A stretch of DNA of 64,000 nt, taken from positions 11,310 to 75,309 of the forward strand of contig BDDC01000083.1 in the NCBI GenBank assembly GCA_001662425.1, written 5' to 3'. Each line of letters starts with the position of its first letter. Position 1 is the stretch's first letter. This stretch comes from Chlamydomonas sphaeroides (taxonomy: Eukaryota; Chlorophyta; Chlorophyceae; Chlamydomonadales; Chlamydomonadaceae). The translations under genes were made by a program, and so were the position numbers. Under the pieces are notes generated by a model. It was not told the origin of the DNA, did no database searches, and was given only the letters and a program-made list of their open reading frames with translations. This document shows positions 45,669 to 57,658 of the stretch, piece by piece.

Positions 45669-47233
45669 GATTGCACACCGTGTGAAAGGGAGAGGAAGGA
45701 ACCTTGCGCTAGCGAGTCAGTATTGACCAGGGGGAACGCGCAATCGGATGGGCGAGCAAAGGGCGCCCAAGTCGCTTGGCCAGCCATGCAACTAGGCATC
45801 ACATAAATCCATTTGCAGGTTTAAGATGTTGACACAACCATTTACGCTCGTGCTGTGCACCCAGACCCTCGGGTCGCACCGCATCCTGCGCGTTCCCGCT
45901 ACATCGGCTGCTGGCTTCATCACAGCAGCCTGCTTGTGACGAAGGCCATCAATGAGGCCACCTCGCACCGGTGCTATGCTCACTGCGCAGGAGGGGCTCG
46001 TGATCATCCCAACTGTGCAGTAGGCTGCTGAGCAGTGAATTGTGCGCTGGGGGCCCACGGGAGCGCATGACAGCATGACAGCCGCCTATGTCGCTAGAAG
46101 GTGGCGCACGCAGCCCGCGGGGCGCGCACCTGGGCCCAGACGACCGCCCTCAAGCGCCCATGCTCCGCTAGTGCCCGGTCGTGCGCTATCTTCTATCAGT
46201 GCGCGCTTCCGTGCAGCCCTCCTGGGCAGCGCCGGGACTAGGCTTAGATTAACACCCCCGGAAGTCAAGAGTGCCTGCTTAACAACCGTCAAGGAGAACT
46301 TGTTACGCGACAGCGCATACTGGCGCACAGGAGCTCCAGCGCCGCGCTGCCCCAGCAGCCGTTGATGGGCTAGCCTGACTTCCAGCATTTCCCATTAGAA
46401 GCGGGGCTGCTGGGTACCGCGCGTGGAGTGGTGAGCGCCGCATGAGTATAGAGAGCTAGGGTGGAGAGCGTGGCTAGGGATTGAGGAGGGCGGCGGGGAC
46501 AGGAAGGGATAAGAGCAGGCAATTAACGCATGCAGTGTGCTGCGGTGCAGGAGCAGCAGCGCCGGGTAGGCGGCGGTAGCTTGAATCTGCCTGCCGTGAG
46601 TAGGCTTGCCGGTGCCTAAGTTGCACCAGGGGAGAGTTTCCCTGAGTTGCGCAGCAGGATGCCAGTGAGGCCATGACTATGTCATGCGGCCGTTGTCTGT
46701 TGCCGGCCGTTGTCCGTTGCGTGGCGTTCTACGGGGGCAGGGAGGTGCTGGCGCACGGGCTTGCGTGTACGGCCACACACGACCCTGCTCCGCGTGCTCT
46801 GGCCAGCATCAGTAAGACATCAGCGACAACGAACGACATCCAACATGATTGGAGGTCGTGCGTTGGTAGTCGTGCGTTGCTGGGCCGCAGCAGGGTTGTT
46901 TTCGCGCGACCCGGCCCATGTTTGCACACCTGGTCTGCAAGCTTGCTTCAGCGCCCACGAGTTCTAGATCACACGTCCACAACGCTGAGGTGCGCGAACG
47001 GGCGGCCTTGGTTCTGGCGCGGTAAAGGGATGCGCTATCGTATCAACACGTAGTTATGTCGCGCCTTCCGCCTTGCAGGCCTGCGTGTCACTGCGCGTTC
47101 GAGCTAGCCGGCCTGGTTCAGCGTCAGGCGGGTGTTCGCTGGCCTCCGGGACCCCGGATGCGGCGCCCGCGCGGCCAGCGGTACGGCCGATGGTCGCGCA
47201 GCCGGACCGAGCATAGGCCGGCGCCGTGTAGCC
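45669..47233. other. Intergenic between eL43 and repeat-family copy B
   Basis: The right side of eL43 must hold its promoter. No exon, RNA gene or repeat was recognised in the rest. The base composition is more balanced than in the coding regions. Confidence 0.5.
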
Positions 47234-49393
47234 ATGGCGGCCGTAGCTTCACGCCGACACACTGCCAACAACGTCACCAGCTGCGTCGAGTACCACGGAC
47301 AGCTGCACATGACTGCCGGAGGCGAGTACCTGACCGGGGCCCCCACCATCCGGATGGCGTTCAGCGACGCCGCCGAGGCTAGCGGGGAGGGCATCCGGCC
47401 CGCGGTGGTGTGGATCCCTCTGCCCATCCACAGCCAGCTGCAATGCTTTGAGATAGGAGTCCGGGGCGCTGGCAACGGCAACCGCTGCGTCATCCGCATC
47501 GGCGCGCTCCGGCGCGCGCTGCGGTTGCGGGGTGGCGACAGCATCGAGTTGGCCCGGCTGCCGGACGGCCGCGTCAAGGTCGTGTAGCCAGCCGCCTCGC
47601 TGGACTACAACCCGGAGCCGTGCCTGACGCTGGATGGTCAGGGACGCCTACATGGCCTCGCAGCGCTCCGCCAGGCGTTTGGCGCCGATGTGGTGGACTC
47701 GCTGGCCTTATCAAGCTGCCAGCAGCAGGCCGTGGAGCTGTGGCTGCCGATGCCACCCGACGGCGCGCTTCAGCGCCTCGAGGTGTCGCTGTGCGGCAAA
47801 CACGGTGGCCCCTTGCTCCGACGATTGGGGCAGCTGCGGAAGGCGCTGCGGCTGCGGCGGGGGGACACGGTCCGCCTGGCCCGCCACCCCGACGGCCGGG
47901 TGCTCGTTGTGGAGCCTCAGCTGCTGGCAGAGCCCTTCCTCACGCTCGGCCCCAGCGGCGTAACCGCGTCTGGGCCGGAGGCTCTGCAGGCGGCCTTTGG
48001 CGCTGCTGTGGACGCCGCCGCGTCCTCGGGCAGCGTGCAGGCGGCGGAGGTGTGGGTGCCGCAGCCGCCGGACGGCCGCCTGCGCCGCGTCCCCGTGGGG
48101 CTGCAGCCCAGCCCTGACGGCGGCGTCGTGCTGCGGACCGGCGCGCTGGCTCGCGTGCTGGAGCTGCGGCAGGGGGCACCCCTGCGGCTGCGGCGGCTGC
48201 CGGATGGGCGGGTAGAGGTGAGAGAGCCCACCGCGACTGCCACGGTGTCGAAGGCGGGCGAGGCAGAAGCAGGAGCAGACGCCGGTCGTCTGCAAATCGG
48301 TAGTAGCGGCTACTATCTGATCGGTTTTGCAGCCCTCCTCGGGGCATTCCGCCCGGCCTTGGAGGAGGCGCTAGCCACCGGCAGAGGCCAAACAGCGGAG
48401 CTGTGGGCTCGTCCGGCAGGCGCCGAGCAGCTGCAGCGCTTCCCGGTGCAGCTATCGCCCTATGGCAACAACGGAGTCGGATGCTGTGTTGTACGAATCA
48501 GGGCCCTCAAGCGGGCGCTACAGCTGCAGCCCGGAGACGTCCTGGCACTGCGCACGCTGCCGGACGGGCGTGTGGAGGTGTCCCCGGCGCCGGCGGACGC
48601 CGCTCCCGGGCCGGGCCTGGCAACAGGCAGCCCGCGGGCGCTGCAGGTTGGGGCTAGCGGCCGGACTCCTCACGGTCTCGCAACCTTGCGCGCTGTGTTC
48701 GGGCCGGCGGTGGCCGCGGCCATGGCGTCCCGCTCGAGCCAGGCTGTGGAGCTGTGGGTGCGGATGCCGCGCTCCGGGCAGCTGCAGCCCTACACGGCGA
48801 TGCTTGAGCCTACAGCGCGCATCTCCACATCGGCAGCTCTGCGGCGCGTGCTGCCGCCGCTGTCGCCGGGCGAGGCGATGCTCGTGAGGGCGCTGCCGGA
48901 CGGCCGGGTGGAGCTGGTGTCCCCGCAGCCGCTGGCGGAGGCGGAGCAGCTGGGCCAGCGCGTGACGCTGGTTCGCACGTACCTCGAACAAAGCGGCGTG
49001 GCGCTGCCGACAGCTGCGATGAGGTCCCCGCTGGGCTCAGAACCGGCGGCGCAGGGGCTGCCCGAGGGCGCATTTGTTTCCATCGCGGCAGGGGATGGCG
49101 AGGTGACGGGCAGTCGCAGCCACGGCACGAGCAGCGCTAGTGCTGACCACGCAGGCGCGTCGCGGCGCAGTGGGCCGCCGCCGCTGGAGCTGCGGTGGCA
49201 CAAGGCCGGCCGCGGCCGTGTGGAGTGGGCGGTATGCGGGCTGCCCCGCTGGCTGGCTGCTCGGGGCGCTGCGGCGGGCGATGTGCTCATGCTGTCTGCC
49301 GAGGGCGAGGAGCGGCCGTTCGGTGCGGACGGCTCGGCGGTGCCCGGTCGCGTTTGGATGAAGCTTGAGCGGGGTGAGCGAGCGGGAGGCTAG
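47234..49393 (+). pseudogene. Repeat-family copy B, one in-frame TAG
   Basis: A single frame of 720 codons from ATG 47,234 (MAAVASRRHTANNV) to TAG 49,391 is broken only by a TAG at 47,585-47,587. In the other units the sequence here is V-V-E-P or V-A-E-P, so one GAG-to-TAG change explains it. The frame holds an N-terminal half-unit, four units of about 100 residues and a C-terminal domain. Each unit runs roughly 'AALRQAFG', 'AVELWLPMPPDGALQR', 'LRKALRLRRGDTVRLARHPD' and 'GRVLVVEP'. The ending is LPRWLAARGAAAGDVLMLSA and WMKLERGERAGG. The pattern of short strands and a conserved Leu-x-x-GD turn resembles B3/AbrB-like pseudobarrel DNA-binding folds, but this is inference. Alternatives to a dead gene are readthrough, translation from a downstream start such as GTG 47,690, or a 63-base intron over the TAG. 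Confidence 0.65.
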
Positions 49394-50195
49394 TAGGAAA
49401 AGGAAAGCGTAGGTGGGCTGTCTAGCAAGCGGTTGTGTGAATGCCAGTACCAGGGCCAGTACACGTGCGTTATAGGTCGTACGCTGTACCGCTTTATAAC
49501 GTTCTGTGTTATCGTATTTGGATGTGCTGCGTAGTTAGCGTGTCAGTATGTATCATGGAACCCGGCTGCAACCCATCGCAATCCTGGCTATCGAGGCTGG
49601 AGGCCGGGAATGCGGATCTACCTGAGCGGCGGGAGCGATCGTTGTACAGAGCAACTGTGCAGCGCAAGCGGCGTCGGCATCCGAGGGCTTACAAAGAGTC
49701 GGGGGCACCGTTGAGTATGGCGGCATGGGGCCGATGCCGTTTGCAACGGTTGGCCGCGGATGCGAATGGCAACGATAGGCCGTCTGGCTGCTGGCTTCGC
49801 TCGCTAGTTTCCGTCGATAACACTTGCTGCCAGGTAGAATTTAGATTTACTTTGTGCGTTTGAAGAGGAGTGTGTGTTGCAGGGTCTTTTGCTGGGGCAT
49901 CGCAAGGGACGGCCGGGGATTCGTGCGGGCAAGCACACGAACCAGGCGGCACGCATCACATGACCGTTTAGTTTGCATTCTGATCACCTGTGCGACTTCT
50001 TACCGTACCTGCGGCATATTAGCTGCATAAGAATGTAGCTAAGCGATTGACTTAGCGCTGTCGGCTCTGACTTGCCCACACCTGTCGCCCGCTCCTCAAC
50101 GCGTAGCTGTGGCGTCTTCAGCACCGGCGAAACACGTATCAGTAATACGCCTTCGACGTAACTCGTAGCTCTTCGCAGCTGAAAGATCTTCGTTC
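49394..50195. other. Intergenic between copies B and C
   Basis: Nothing coding is visible. The DNA is AT-richer than the flanking copies and should contain the promoter of copy C. Confidence 0.5.
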
Positions 50196-52319
50196 ATGTT
50201 TGCTCAGCTGGTTCGCGGGCTTGCGGCGGCTCCAGCAGGCAGCACACGGCACAATGGCTCTCAGGTCAGCATGTTTACTGCGCCTCGTGCGGCGAAGCGT
50301 CTCAGCTAACTCTCGCTCCACACCTCCTGCCTGCAGGGCTGCGCCACGCCCACGGTCCGAGCGCCCGCGCCACTGCACATGCGTGCTCGCCGACTCTCGT
50401 ACTGCGGCGACGTTCAGGTGCTGGCGGGAGCCGGCGCGGATCCAGGTGCCCCCAGCGCTGGCGGCCTGCCCCAGCTGCCGCCGACCAGCTACGTCCCAGG
50501 CGCCAACCTGGATCCAGGCCTAACGCTTGATTCAGAAATCGGATACATGAGCGGCATCACATCGCTCCGCCAGGCGTTCGGCGCCGATCGAGTGGACTCG
50601 CTGATCGCTTCGGGCGGCCAGCAGGCCGTGGAGCTGTGGCTGCCGATGCCACCCGACGGCGCACTACAGCGCTTCGTGGTGTCGCTGTGCGGCAAACACG
50701 GCCGCGCCGTGCTTCGAGGCACCCTGAAGCTGAGGAAGGCGTTACAACTACAGCACGGCGGCATTGTCCGCCTGGCGCGCCAGCCCGACGGCCGAGTCCT
50801 CGTGGTCGAGCCAACTGTCCACGCAGCGCCGGCGGCGCCGTGCCTAACGATCGGCCCTGGAGGCCGCACCGCCAGCGGGCCGGCGGCTCTGCAGGCGGCC
50901 TTTGGCGCTGCCGCCGTGGACGCCGCCGCGTCCTCGGGCAGCGTGCAGGCGGCGGAGGTGTGGGTGCTGCAGCCGCCGGACGGCCGCCTGCGCCGCGTCC
51001 CCGTGGGGCTGCAACCCAGCCCTGATGGCGGCGTCGTGCTGCGGACCGGCGCGCTGGCTCGCGTGCTGGAGCTGCGGCAGGGCGCGCCCCTGGGGCTGCG
51101 GCGGCTGCCGGATGGGCGGGTAAAGGTGGCGGAGCCCGTCACGGATGCCGCAATGCCGGAGGCGAGCGTGGCGGAAACGGACACAGAAGCCGGCCGCCTC
51201 CAAGTCGGCAGTCGTGGCCGCACCCTAGTTGGCTTTGCGGCCCTGCTCGGGGCCTTCCGGCCGGCTGTGGAAGAGGCGCTAGCCACCGGCAGAGGCCAAA
51301 CAGCGGAGCTGTGGGCTCGTCCGACAGGCGCCGAGCAGCTGCAGCGCTACCCGGTGCAGCTAACACCCTACGGTGCCGACAGATCAAGCTGCCATGTCAC
51401 CAGCACCTCTGGCCTGGAGTCGGCGCTGCAGCTGCAGCCCGGAGACGCCCTTGCCCTGCGCACGCTGCCGGACGGGCGTGTGGAGGTGGCTCCAACGCCG
51501 GTGGACGCTGCTCCCGGACCGGGCCTGGCGGCAGCCAGCCCGCGGGCGCTGCAGGTTGGGACTAGCGGCCGGACTCTTCACGGTCCCGCAACCTTGCGCG
51601 CTGTGTTCGGGCCGGCGGTGGCCGCGGCCCAGGCCTCTTCCTCTGCCCAGGCTGTGGAGCTGTGGGTGCGGATGCCGCGCTCCGAGCAGCTGCAGGCCTT
51701 CCGTTTGTCGCTCACGCTTGGAGCACGTGCGTCGGGCTGCGCGCTGGTCCCGGTAGCTCTGCGGCGTGTGCTGCCGCCGCTGTCGCCGGGCGAGGAAGTG
51801 CTCGTGCGGGCGCTGCCGGACGGCCGGGTGGAGCTGGTGTCGCCGCAGCCGCTGGCGGAGGTTGAGGAGCCGCGCCAGCGCGTGATGCTGTTGCCATCTC
51901 ACCTGCAGCGCAGCAGCCTCACGCTGCCGACAGCTGCGATGAGGTCCCTGCTGGGCTCAGAACTGGCGGCGCAGGGGCTGCCCGAGGGCGTGGGCATCCC
52001 CGTTGTGCCGGTCAGCAGCCAGGCGGGGAACAGCAGCGGCCAGGGCAGCGGCAGCAAGGGCGGCGCAGGGCCATCGGGGCGCCTGAGTCTACCAGCGCCG
52101 TCTCTGCAACTGCGGTCGAAGAGGGCCTCGAGCGGCCGCCTGCAGTGGACCCTGGGCAGCCTGCCAACGTGGCTCGCGGCCCAGGGCGCCAGAGCCGGCG
52201 ATGAGCTCGTGCTGTCTGCGGAGGGCGAGGGCGAGGAGCGGCCGTCCGGTGCGGACGGCCCGGCGGTGCCCAGCCGCGTATGGATGAAGCTGGAGCGGGG
52301 CGAGCGAGAGGCTGAGTAG
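50196..52319 (+). CDS. Repeat-family copy C, intact, B3-like repeat protein (novel family)
   Basis: A short first exon (50196-50264, MFAQLVRGLAAAPAGSTRHN) and a long second exon (50337-52319) give 683 residues; the second exon alone is open from ATG 50,379. The first 50 residues are Arg/Ala/Ser-rich and could be an organelle leader. Four units follow, at about residues 85-185, 185-285, 290-390 and 395-510. Each has 'ALxxAFG', 'QAxELWxxxPxxxxLQRxxV' and a closing GD..LRTLPDGRVEV-type motif. The C-terminal domain (LPTWLAAQGARAGDELVLSA, WMKLERGEREAE) is like a half unit. No catalytic residues are seen. By pattern, the units could be small beta-barrels of the B3/AbrB type and so bind nucleic acid; this is not shown by sequence. 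Codon use is fully volvocalean. Confidence 0.72.
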
Positions 52320-52737
52320 GGGCCGAGGCCCTCCTGGAGTGCGGTGGGCTTCGTAGGAGCTGACTGCAGTGTCGGGCATTGCAGGCAAGTAATCAGGAAA
52401 AGACAAGTCATCACGAGCGCTTTTGCGCCACACTGTTAGAGCTGTGCTTACTTCCTCGTGTTGTGTGAGATATTTGCCATGACGTGCTGCAGAAGCATTG
52501 GCCCCTGCTGTGGTCACGCGGATGTCTCACAGCTTGATCTTCCGTGCGTTGTTAGCAGCGGCAGGCAGCCCACTGCAGGTAGCCCGCACTGCAGCGCAAG
52601 CGGCGTCTGCGTGGGTATGCATGAGCGACATACGGAAGCACTGCGGGCACTGGTGGCAGGGAGGGGTTGTCATCATGGCAGGCTGCTCCTGCGTTGCTGT
52701 GCCGCGGACAACGGCAAGCTGGTATGGCGCATGGTCA
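52320..52737. other. Spacer between copies C and D
   Basis: No exon is apparent. The stretch CAGCGCAAGCGGCGTC near 52,593 also occurs downstream of copy B near 49,658, suggesting shared ancestry of the flanks. Confidence 0.45.
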
Positions 52738-52860
52738 ACGGCTGCGGTGGGCGATGTGCTCATGCTGTCTGCCGAGGGCGAGGAGCGGCCGTTTGGTGCG
52801 GACGGCCCGGCGGTGCCCGGCGGTGTTTGGGTGTGGCTGGAACGGCGTGAGGTGGGGTAG
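52738..52860 (+). pseudogene. Repeat-family remnant D (C-terminal end only)
   Basis: About 120 bases match the last 40 codons of copy B: GDVLMLSAEGEERPFGADGP followed by VWVWLERREVG and a stop. No other part of the family is found upstream, so this is a 3' fragment left by an unequal exchange or deletion. Confidence 0.8.
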
Positions 52861-54320
52861 GACAGTGTCGTGGGGAGGGCGGCTGGCAGGGGTGTGATGG
52901 ACCGTGGCCAGGTAGGGACTGCCGGAGAGGTTTCACAGAACGTGAAGCGCAGGTGCGTGTGTTTGTTTACAAGTTACGTAACACGCCCCACGCGGCGCGC
53001 GCTGGGTTGATGATGCGTCAGTCGTGTGAAGGAGGCAGGGACGCGCTCAGGTGCCCGGTGCGGACATCGAAGCACATCGCCCCGTCAAAGGAACTCGGTC
53101 CCCATGCGTGTGTCATTCACATCTTACAGTTCGGCGGTGCCTTCACCCGTGCGGATCGGGTCCCTGAAACTCAACCGAAGCCGCCCCCGCCACACCCCTC
53201 TTGGGGCTGCGCGGGGACATCAAATCAAGGGGCCACAATACGGCACCCCCTGTATGTATGTGTTGTGCGGCTGAGAGTGCTGTAGGCTGCGTGTTGTGGG
53301 CGCTCCAGTACTACGGCTGTGCTGCCAGCCATGGTGATGTACGGTGGGCTACATCAACAGCTGCGGCTGCTAGCCCATGTGGCCCATGCGGCGCTACGTA
53401 CCCTGCCGTGCGCCGCCATGTTTCATGGCAGACAGAAATGGGCCACGCACGGGAGCTGCTGGCGAATGGCGCAAATGCTTTGTGACAGCTGCACGTACGG
53501 CAGCGATGTGTATTACATTGGGTCTGGACAGAGGTGTGCCCGCAGCTGAAAGTTCACGTCGCAGCTGGCAACGAGCTTGGCAACTTGCCATATCGGACGA
53601 TGCGGAGAGTGCGTGGCTTGAGGGCAGGGCTTCGCATACAGGACGGAGCGGGCAGGACCGAGGGTGGGTTATGCCAGACCGCCCCCTCCCCGCTCCTTGC
53701 GCGGGAGCAAACGGAGTCGCGAGGGCGGGGACGTGACAAGTGCAGATGGCGTGTCGGCGGCTGCGGCCGGTGGCAGGTGCCGCGTGATGCGTCAGCGGAG
53801 GCAAGCAGAGTGCAGGTGCGTCACGACACCGGCCACGCTCCATCCCCCAGCCCGTTCGCTTGCGCAGGTGCGCTCGCAAAAAGGGTCAAAGGGTCAAAGG
53901 GGGCCGGATTGAGAATCCGGAGGTGCCGGTCACAGCCATGATGGCCAACGGCGTCAATTGTCATCTCCAACTCATATTTTTAACCCCGAAGGGCCAGATT
54001 GTGACCCGAGGGCCAGTATTTGTCCCCCGAAGGGGTGATATGCACAGGAGGTGCACAAGGTGCGCTCGCAGCTCACAGCCCGCCCAGGAGGAGCGCGCCT
54101 CCTGAGCCCACCCGCCTTTGCAGCCTCGCTGCTCCCCCGCCTGCCACTGGCACCCAGCCGTCCGCTGTTGTCAGGCCCGGTTAGGCCAGGCGTGTACAGC
54201 CCTCTGCGCATGCAGCTAATTGTCCGGCAGCCCACCTGCCACCTGCTCGGCAGCCCACCTGCGCCTGCGCCGTGGCAGCCCACCTGCGCCTGCGCCGTGG
54301 CAGCCCACTTGCGCGCGCCT

Positions 54321-54660
54321 GTTGTATATCGATCTGGGCATCTCCCCAGCTGGGCGATACGTTTTATCCACTCTGATGCGGATACTACGAATGGTAGCGA
54401 AACCCGGCTGTCTTTGGTTCGATGCTTGACCAACCGGTTTCTGGTCGGAGGTGGCGCACCCGACGGCCGGGCGGTTCAGCAATCGAATCCCCACGGATGC
54501 ACTATTCCACGGTTCTGAGACGGCATGGGCACCCGTCGCCGGAGGGTTAGGCACCAATGGGACGAGGACGCCCCATCCTTAGAAGGAGGGCAATGTTGTA
54601 TATCGATCCGGGCATCCCCAGCTGGGCGATACGTTTTATCCACTCTGATGCGGATACTAC
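54321..54660. repeat. Pair of 66-68-base direct repeats
   Basis: A segment at 54,321-54,388 (GTTGTATATCGAT onward, ending GCGGATACTAC) recurs at 54,595-54,660 with one substitution and a two-base gap. The 206 bases between them have no coding capacity. It could be a degenerate short element with direct ends or a simple local duplication. Confidence 0.85.
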
Positions 54661-55226
54661 AGCGCCGGGCCCAGGCTGCCATTGCTCGATGCCGGGCTTG
54701 TCGACGGAGACTGCCACATTAGGGTGAGTTGTTACAGTATCGCTCCTCGGACGCGATGCGTCCAGTCATGCACCGCGCGGCGCAGCCTGCAGGGCTGCCG
54801 TGGCCGTGGCAGCCGCGCTGCCGGGTGCACGACTGCCCCTGCGGCAAGCTTTGCATCCGTCCTCGCACGTTCCCGACCGGAGCGTGCGGGAGGGTGGGCT
54901 GGACTCGCTCCACCGCCGCCCGCCGCCGGCCTCACAGCTCCTTTCCAGCACAACACAACATTGCCCCAGCCGAATGCAACCGTCAACCGGCGCAACCGGC
55001 GCAAGGACCCAGCCGGACCGACCCAGTACCGTATGCAAGTCGCTGGGTGCAGACACGCAGCAGACACACGGCAGTTCGCCCAGCGCCCCGGCAACGCCAC
55101 TCATTCATGCACGCTCTCTCAACCCTAGCATCACTCATCTCTTCCGCAGCAAACCACGACACACGCGACCCCGCTCACGCGTTGCGCCGCCCAGCACGCG
55201 CAAGCCGTGACGCCCCGCGCCCTCCG

Positions 55227-55231
55227 TTACA
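55227..55231 (-). terminator. Poly(A) signal TGTAA of the transporter gene
   Basis: TTACA on the plus strand, 647 bases beyond the stop codon at 55,878, reads TGTAA in the direction of the transporter gene. Confidence 0.45.
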
Positions 55232-55877
55232 CAAAGCTCGCGCGGCATACGTGCCGCACCAGGGTTGCGCCATGCCACCCAGCTAGCCCGCCACGCACGG
55301 CACGTCGTCCCGGCCGGCCCGGCTTCGCTCCTCGTCACGTGCTGGTCTAGCTGGCCCCGCGTGGCCCCGACGCAGGCACACACCCGACTTCCAGCCGGCC
55401 TCAGCGATGGCGGCCATCGTGCAGACCGCATCCAAGTTGGGTCAGTCCTGCGACCACCAGTCCTGCGACCATGTAGTCCATGTGCACCTCATGCGCACAC
55501 ACGGCACAGCCCTCTGCGCACCCTCGCTATGCGGGGGCCCTCCCGCCCCACCCGTGGCCCCGTGCCCCCTCGCTCGCTCGCTAGCTCGCTCGCTCGCGCA
55601 GCACGCAACACAGAGCACACCCGGCACCCAGCTGCAACTTGGCTTGGTTTATTGGTTGCTGGGAGAGGACGAACACGGCCACCACGCGCCCCTGGGCCCC
55701 TCACTCCCGCGGCAGTATCTTGCGTCCCCGATGGCGGCGATCCGCTCCCCACAGGTTGCGCACGCAGCCGCCCCTCGCCTGCCAACACACGGACGCACGC
55801 TGCAGCCGTTCCCTGCGCCTGTGGCCTCCCTCGGCCGCAACGCATGAGAGGCCGTAGCAGCGCACGCCGCACGCCGC

Positions 55878-56930
55878 CTAGCGCGGCTGCGCAGCCGCCA
55901 CACTCATGGCCATGCCAGCAGCAGCAGCAGCAGCAGCGGCCGAGGGAGCGGCCGGCGCCCGGGCAAGCAACGGCAGCTGCGCGGCATGGCCCGCTGCGTC
56001 ACAGGGAGGGCTCGGCGACGCCGGCGCCGGTGCCAAGTGCAGCTGAGCCGCGCCAGCCAGCGGCGGCCCGCCCTGCACCGGGAGGGGGCCCCAGAGCGTG
56101 ATCGAAACCGACGCCCGGCGCGCCGCGCGGCCGCGCGCCGGCGCCGATGGCGCCACGGCCGCCACACCGTGTGGTGCCGCGCCGCCGCAGCACGAGGCCG
56201 GCGGCAGCGGCGCAAGCAGCGGCAGCGGCGCAGAGGCCTGGGGCGGCGGCCTGGCCGCGCCGCCGGGCGCGTGCGCGGGGAACAGCCCGGTGCCGGTGGC
56301 GGCTCGCGGCCTGGGCTTGGCAGGGCGCCGCTCATCGCTGCAGCCCTCGAGCTGCGGCCCCGGCCCCTGCGTGGCGGCCACGCCAGCCACGCCCGCAGCT
56401 GCCGTGGCGCCTGCGGCTCGCAGCGCGGGGGACCAGGATACCCCCATGGGACTGGCCGGGGGCCGCAGCTGGGGGCTCGGGCCCGACGGCTCCAGCGGCG
56501 GCGGCGCCGCGCCCGACGGCCCCTCGCCGGAGAACGCCGCCAGCGTCATTAAGTCCATGACACTCACTGAGGCCCGGCGGAGGCGCGCGCGCGCCGACGC
56601 GCGGTCGGAGGCGGACGAGCGCGCCGCCGACGGCCGCTCACCGTCGGCGGAGCACAGCGGACCGCCGTGCCAGCGGCCGGCTGCGTGGGGCTGGGCATGG
56701 AGCAGCCCGCGCGAGCCCCCGGCGGCGCCGCCGCCGCGAGGCACGCCCCGCGCCGCAAGCTGGATCCGCGACATGCCGCCTAGCGCCAGCAGCGGCGCCG
56801 CCGACGCCGGCGCGGCGGCGGCGGCGGCGGCGGCGGCCGAGCTGCCGGCGCAGCGCTGTAGCGCCGCCAGCAGCGCCGTGCCGCTGTCGCGGCCAGCGCC
56901 CTGGCTGCTCCGCTCCGAGTCGCGGGCGAA

Positions 56931-56967
<37 letters not shown>

Positions 56968-57621
56968 GCGCGGCTGTTGCTGCCTGCATCGAGGATGCTG
57001 CCGCTGTTGATCGTCCCCTCCGGCACCACCGACGGAGAGAGCACCGAGAACCGCCGCCGCGCCGCGGCCGTTGCCGCAGAAAGCGGGCCCCCTGGAGCGG
57101 TCGCCACACCTCCGCCAGCGCCGGTGCCGCTGCCGCGGCCAGGCGCGCCGCCGGCGCCGCTGCCTCGGCGCGACGTGCCGTCGCCTGCCAGCGCGCTGCC
57201 GGAGGCATGCGATGGCGGCGGCTCGTGGGGCTCGTCCAGCAGTCCGCTGAGCAGGGGGCCGATGTGGGAGCTGGAGAAGGTCGGACGGGGCCCGCTGCTG
57301 GTTCCGGAGGCGCCGAGTGCGAGCTCGTGGGGTCCCAGCAGGGAGCCGCGCCGGACCGCCGAGGTCGCCCACGGCAGGCCCTGTCGTGCCCCCGGAAGCG
57401 GCGCCGACGGGCGCGCCAGAACGTGGGCGCCGCTGCGGCCGAGCGCCGCCGCCTGCAGTAGCAGCGGCCAGCCGGAGCCGGCGGCGGCGCTGGCGCCGGC
57501 CGGCAGCATGCCCGTGCCGCTGCCGTCGGGGCTGATCATGCCCCTGCCGCTGCCGCTGCCGCGGTACGCCGCCTCCGCCAGCATCCCCGAGCCGCTGCCG
57601 CCGCCGCGGCCGTGTCGCGGC

Positions 57622-57658
<37 letters not shown>

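Larger units (their letters stand above)
52861..55877. other. Gene-poor region with short repeats
   Basis: No convincing exon was found on either strand. It contains a tandem 25-base unit (GCAGCCCACCTGCGCCTGCG type) at about 54,243-54,310 and a 66-68-base direct repeat at 54,321 and 54,595. The right part (55,227-55,877) is the 3' UTR of the transporter gene. Confidence 0.55.

Noticed and set aside
47579..47641. A 63-base intron to remove the TAG of copy B
   Set aside because: It is in phase with GT and AG ends, but it is very short for this type of genome and would delete conserved residues; a GAG-to-TAG change is simpler.
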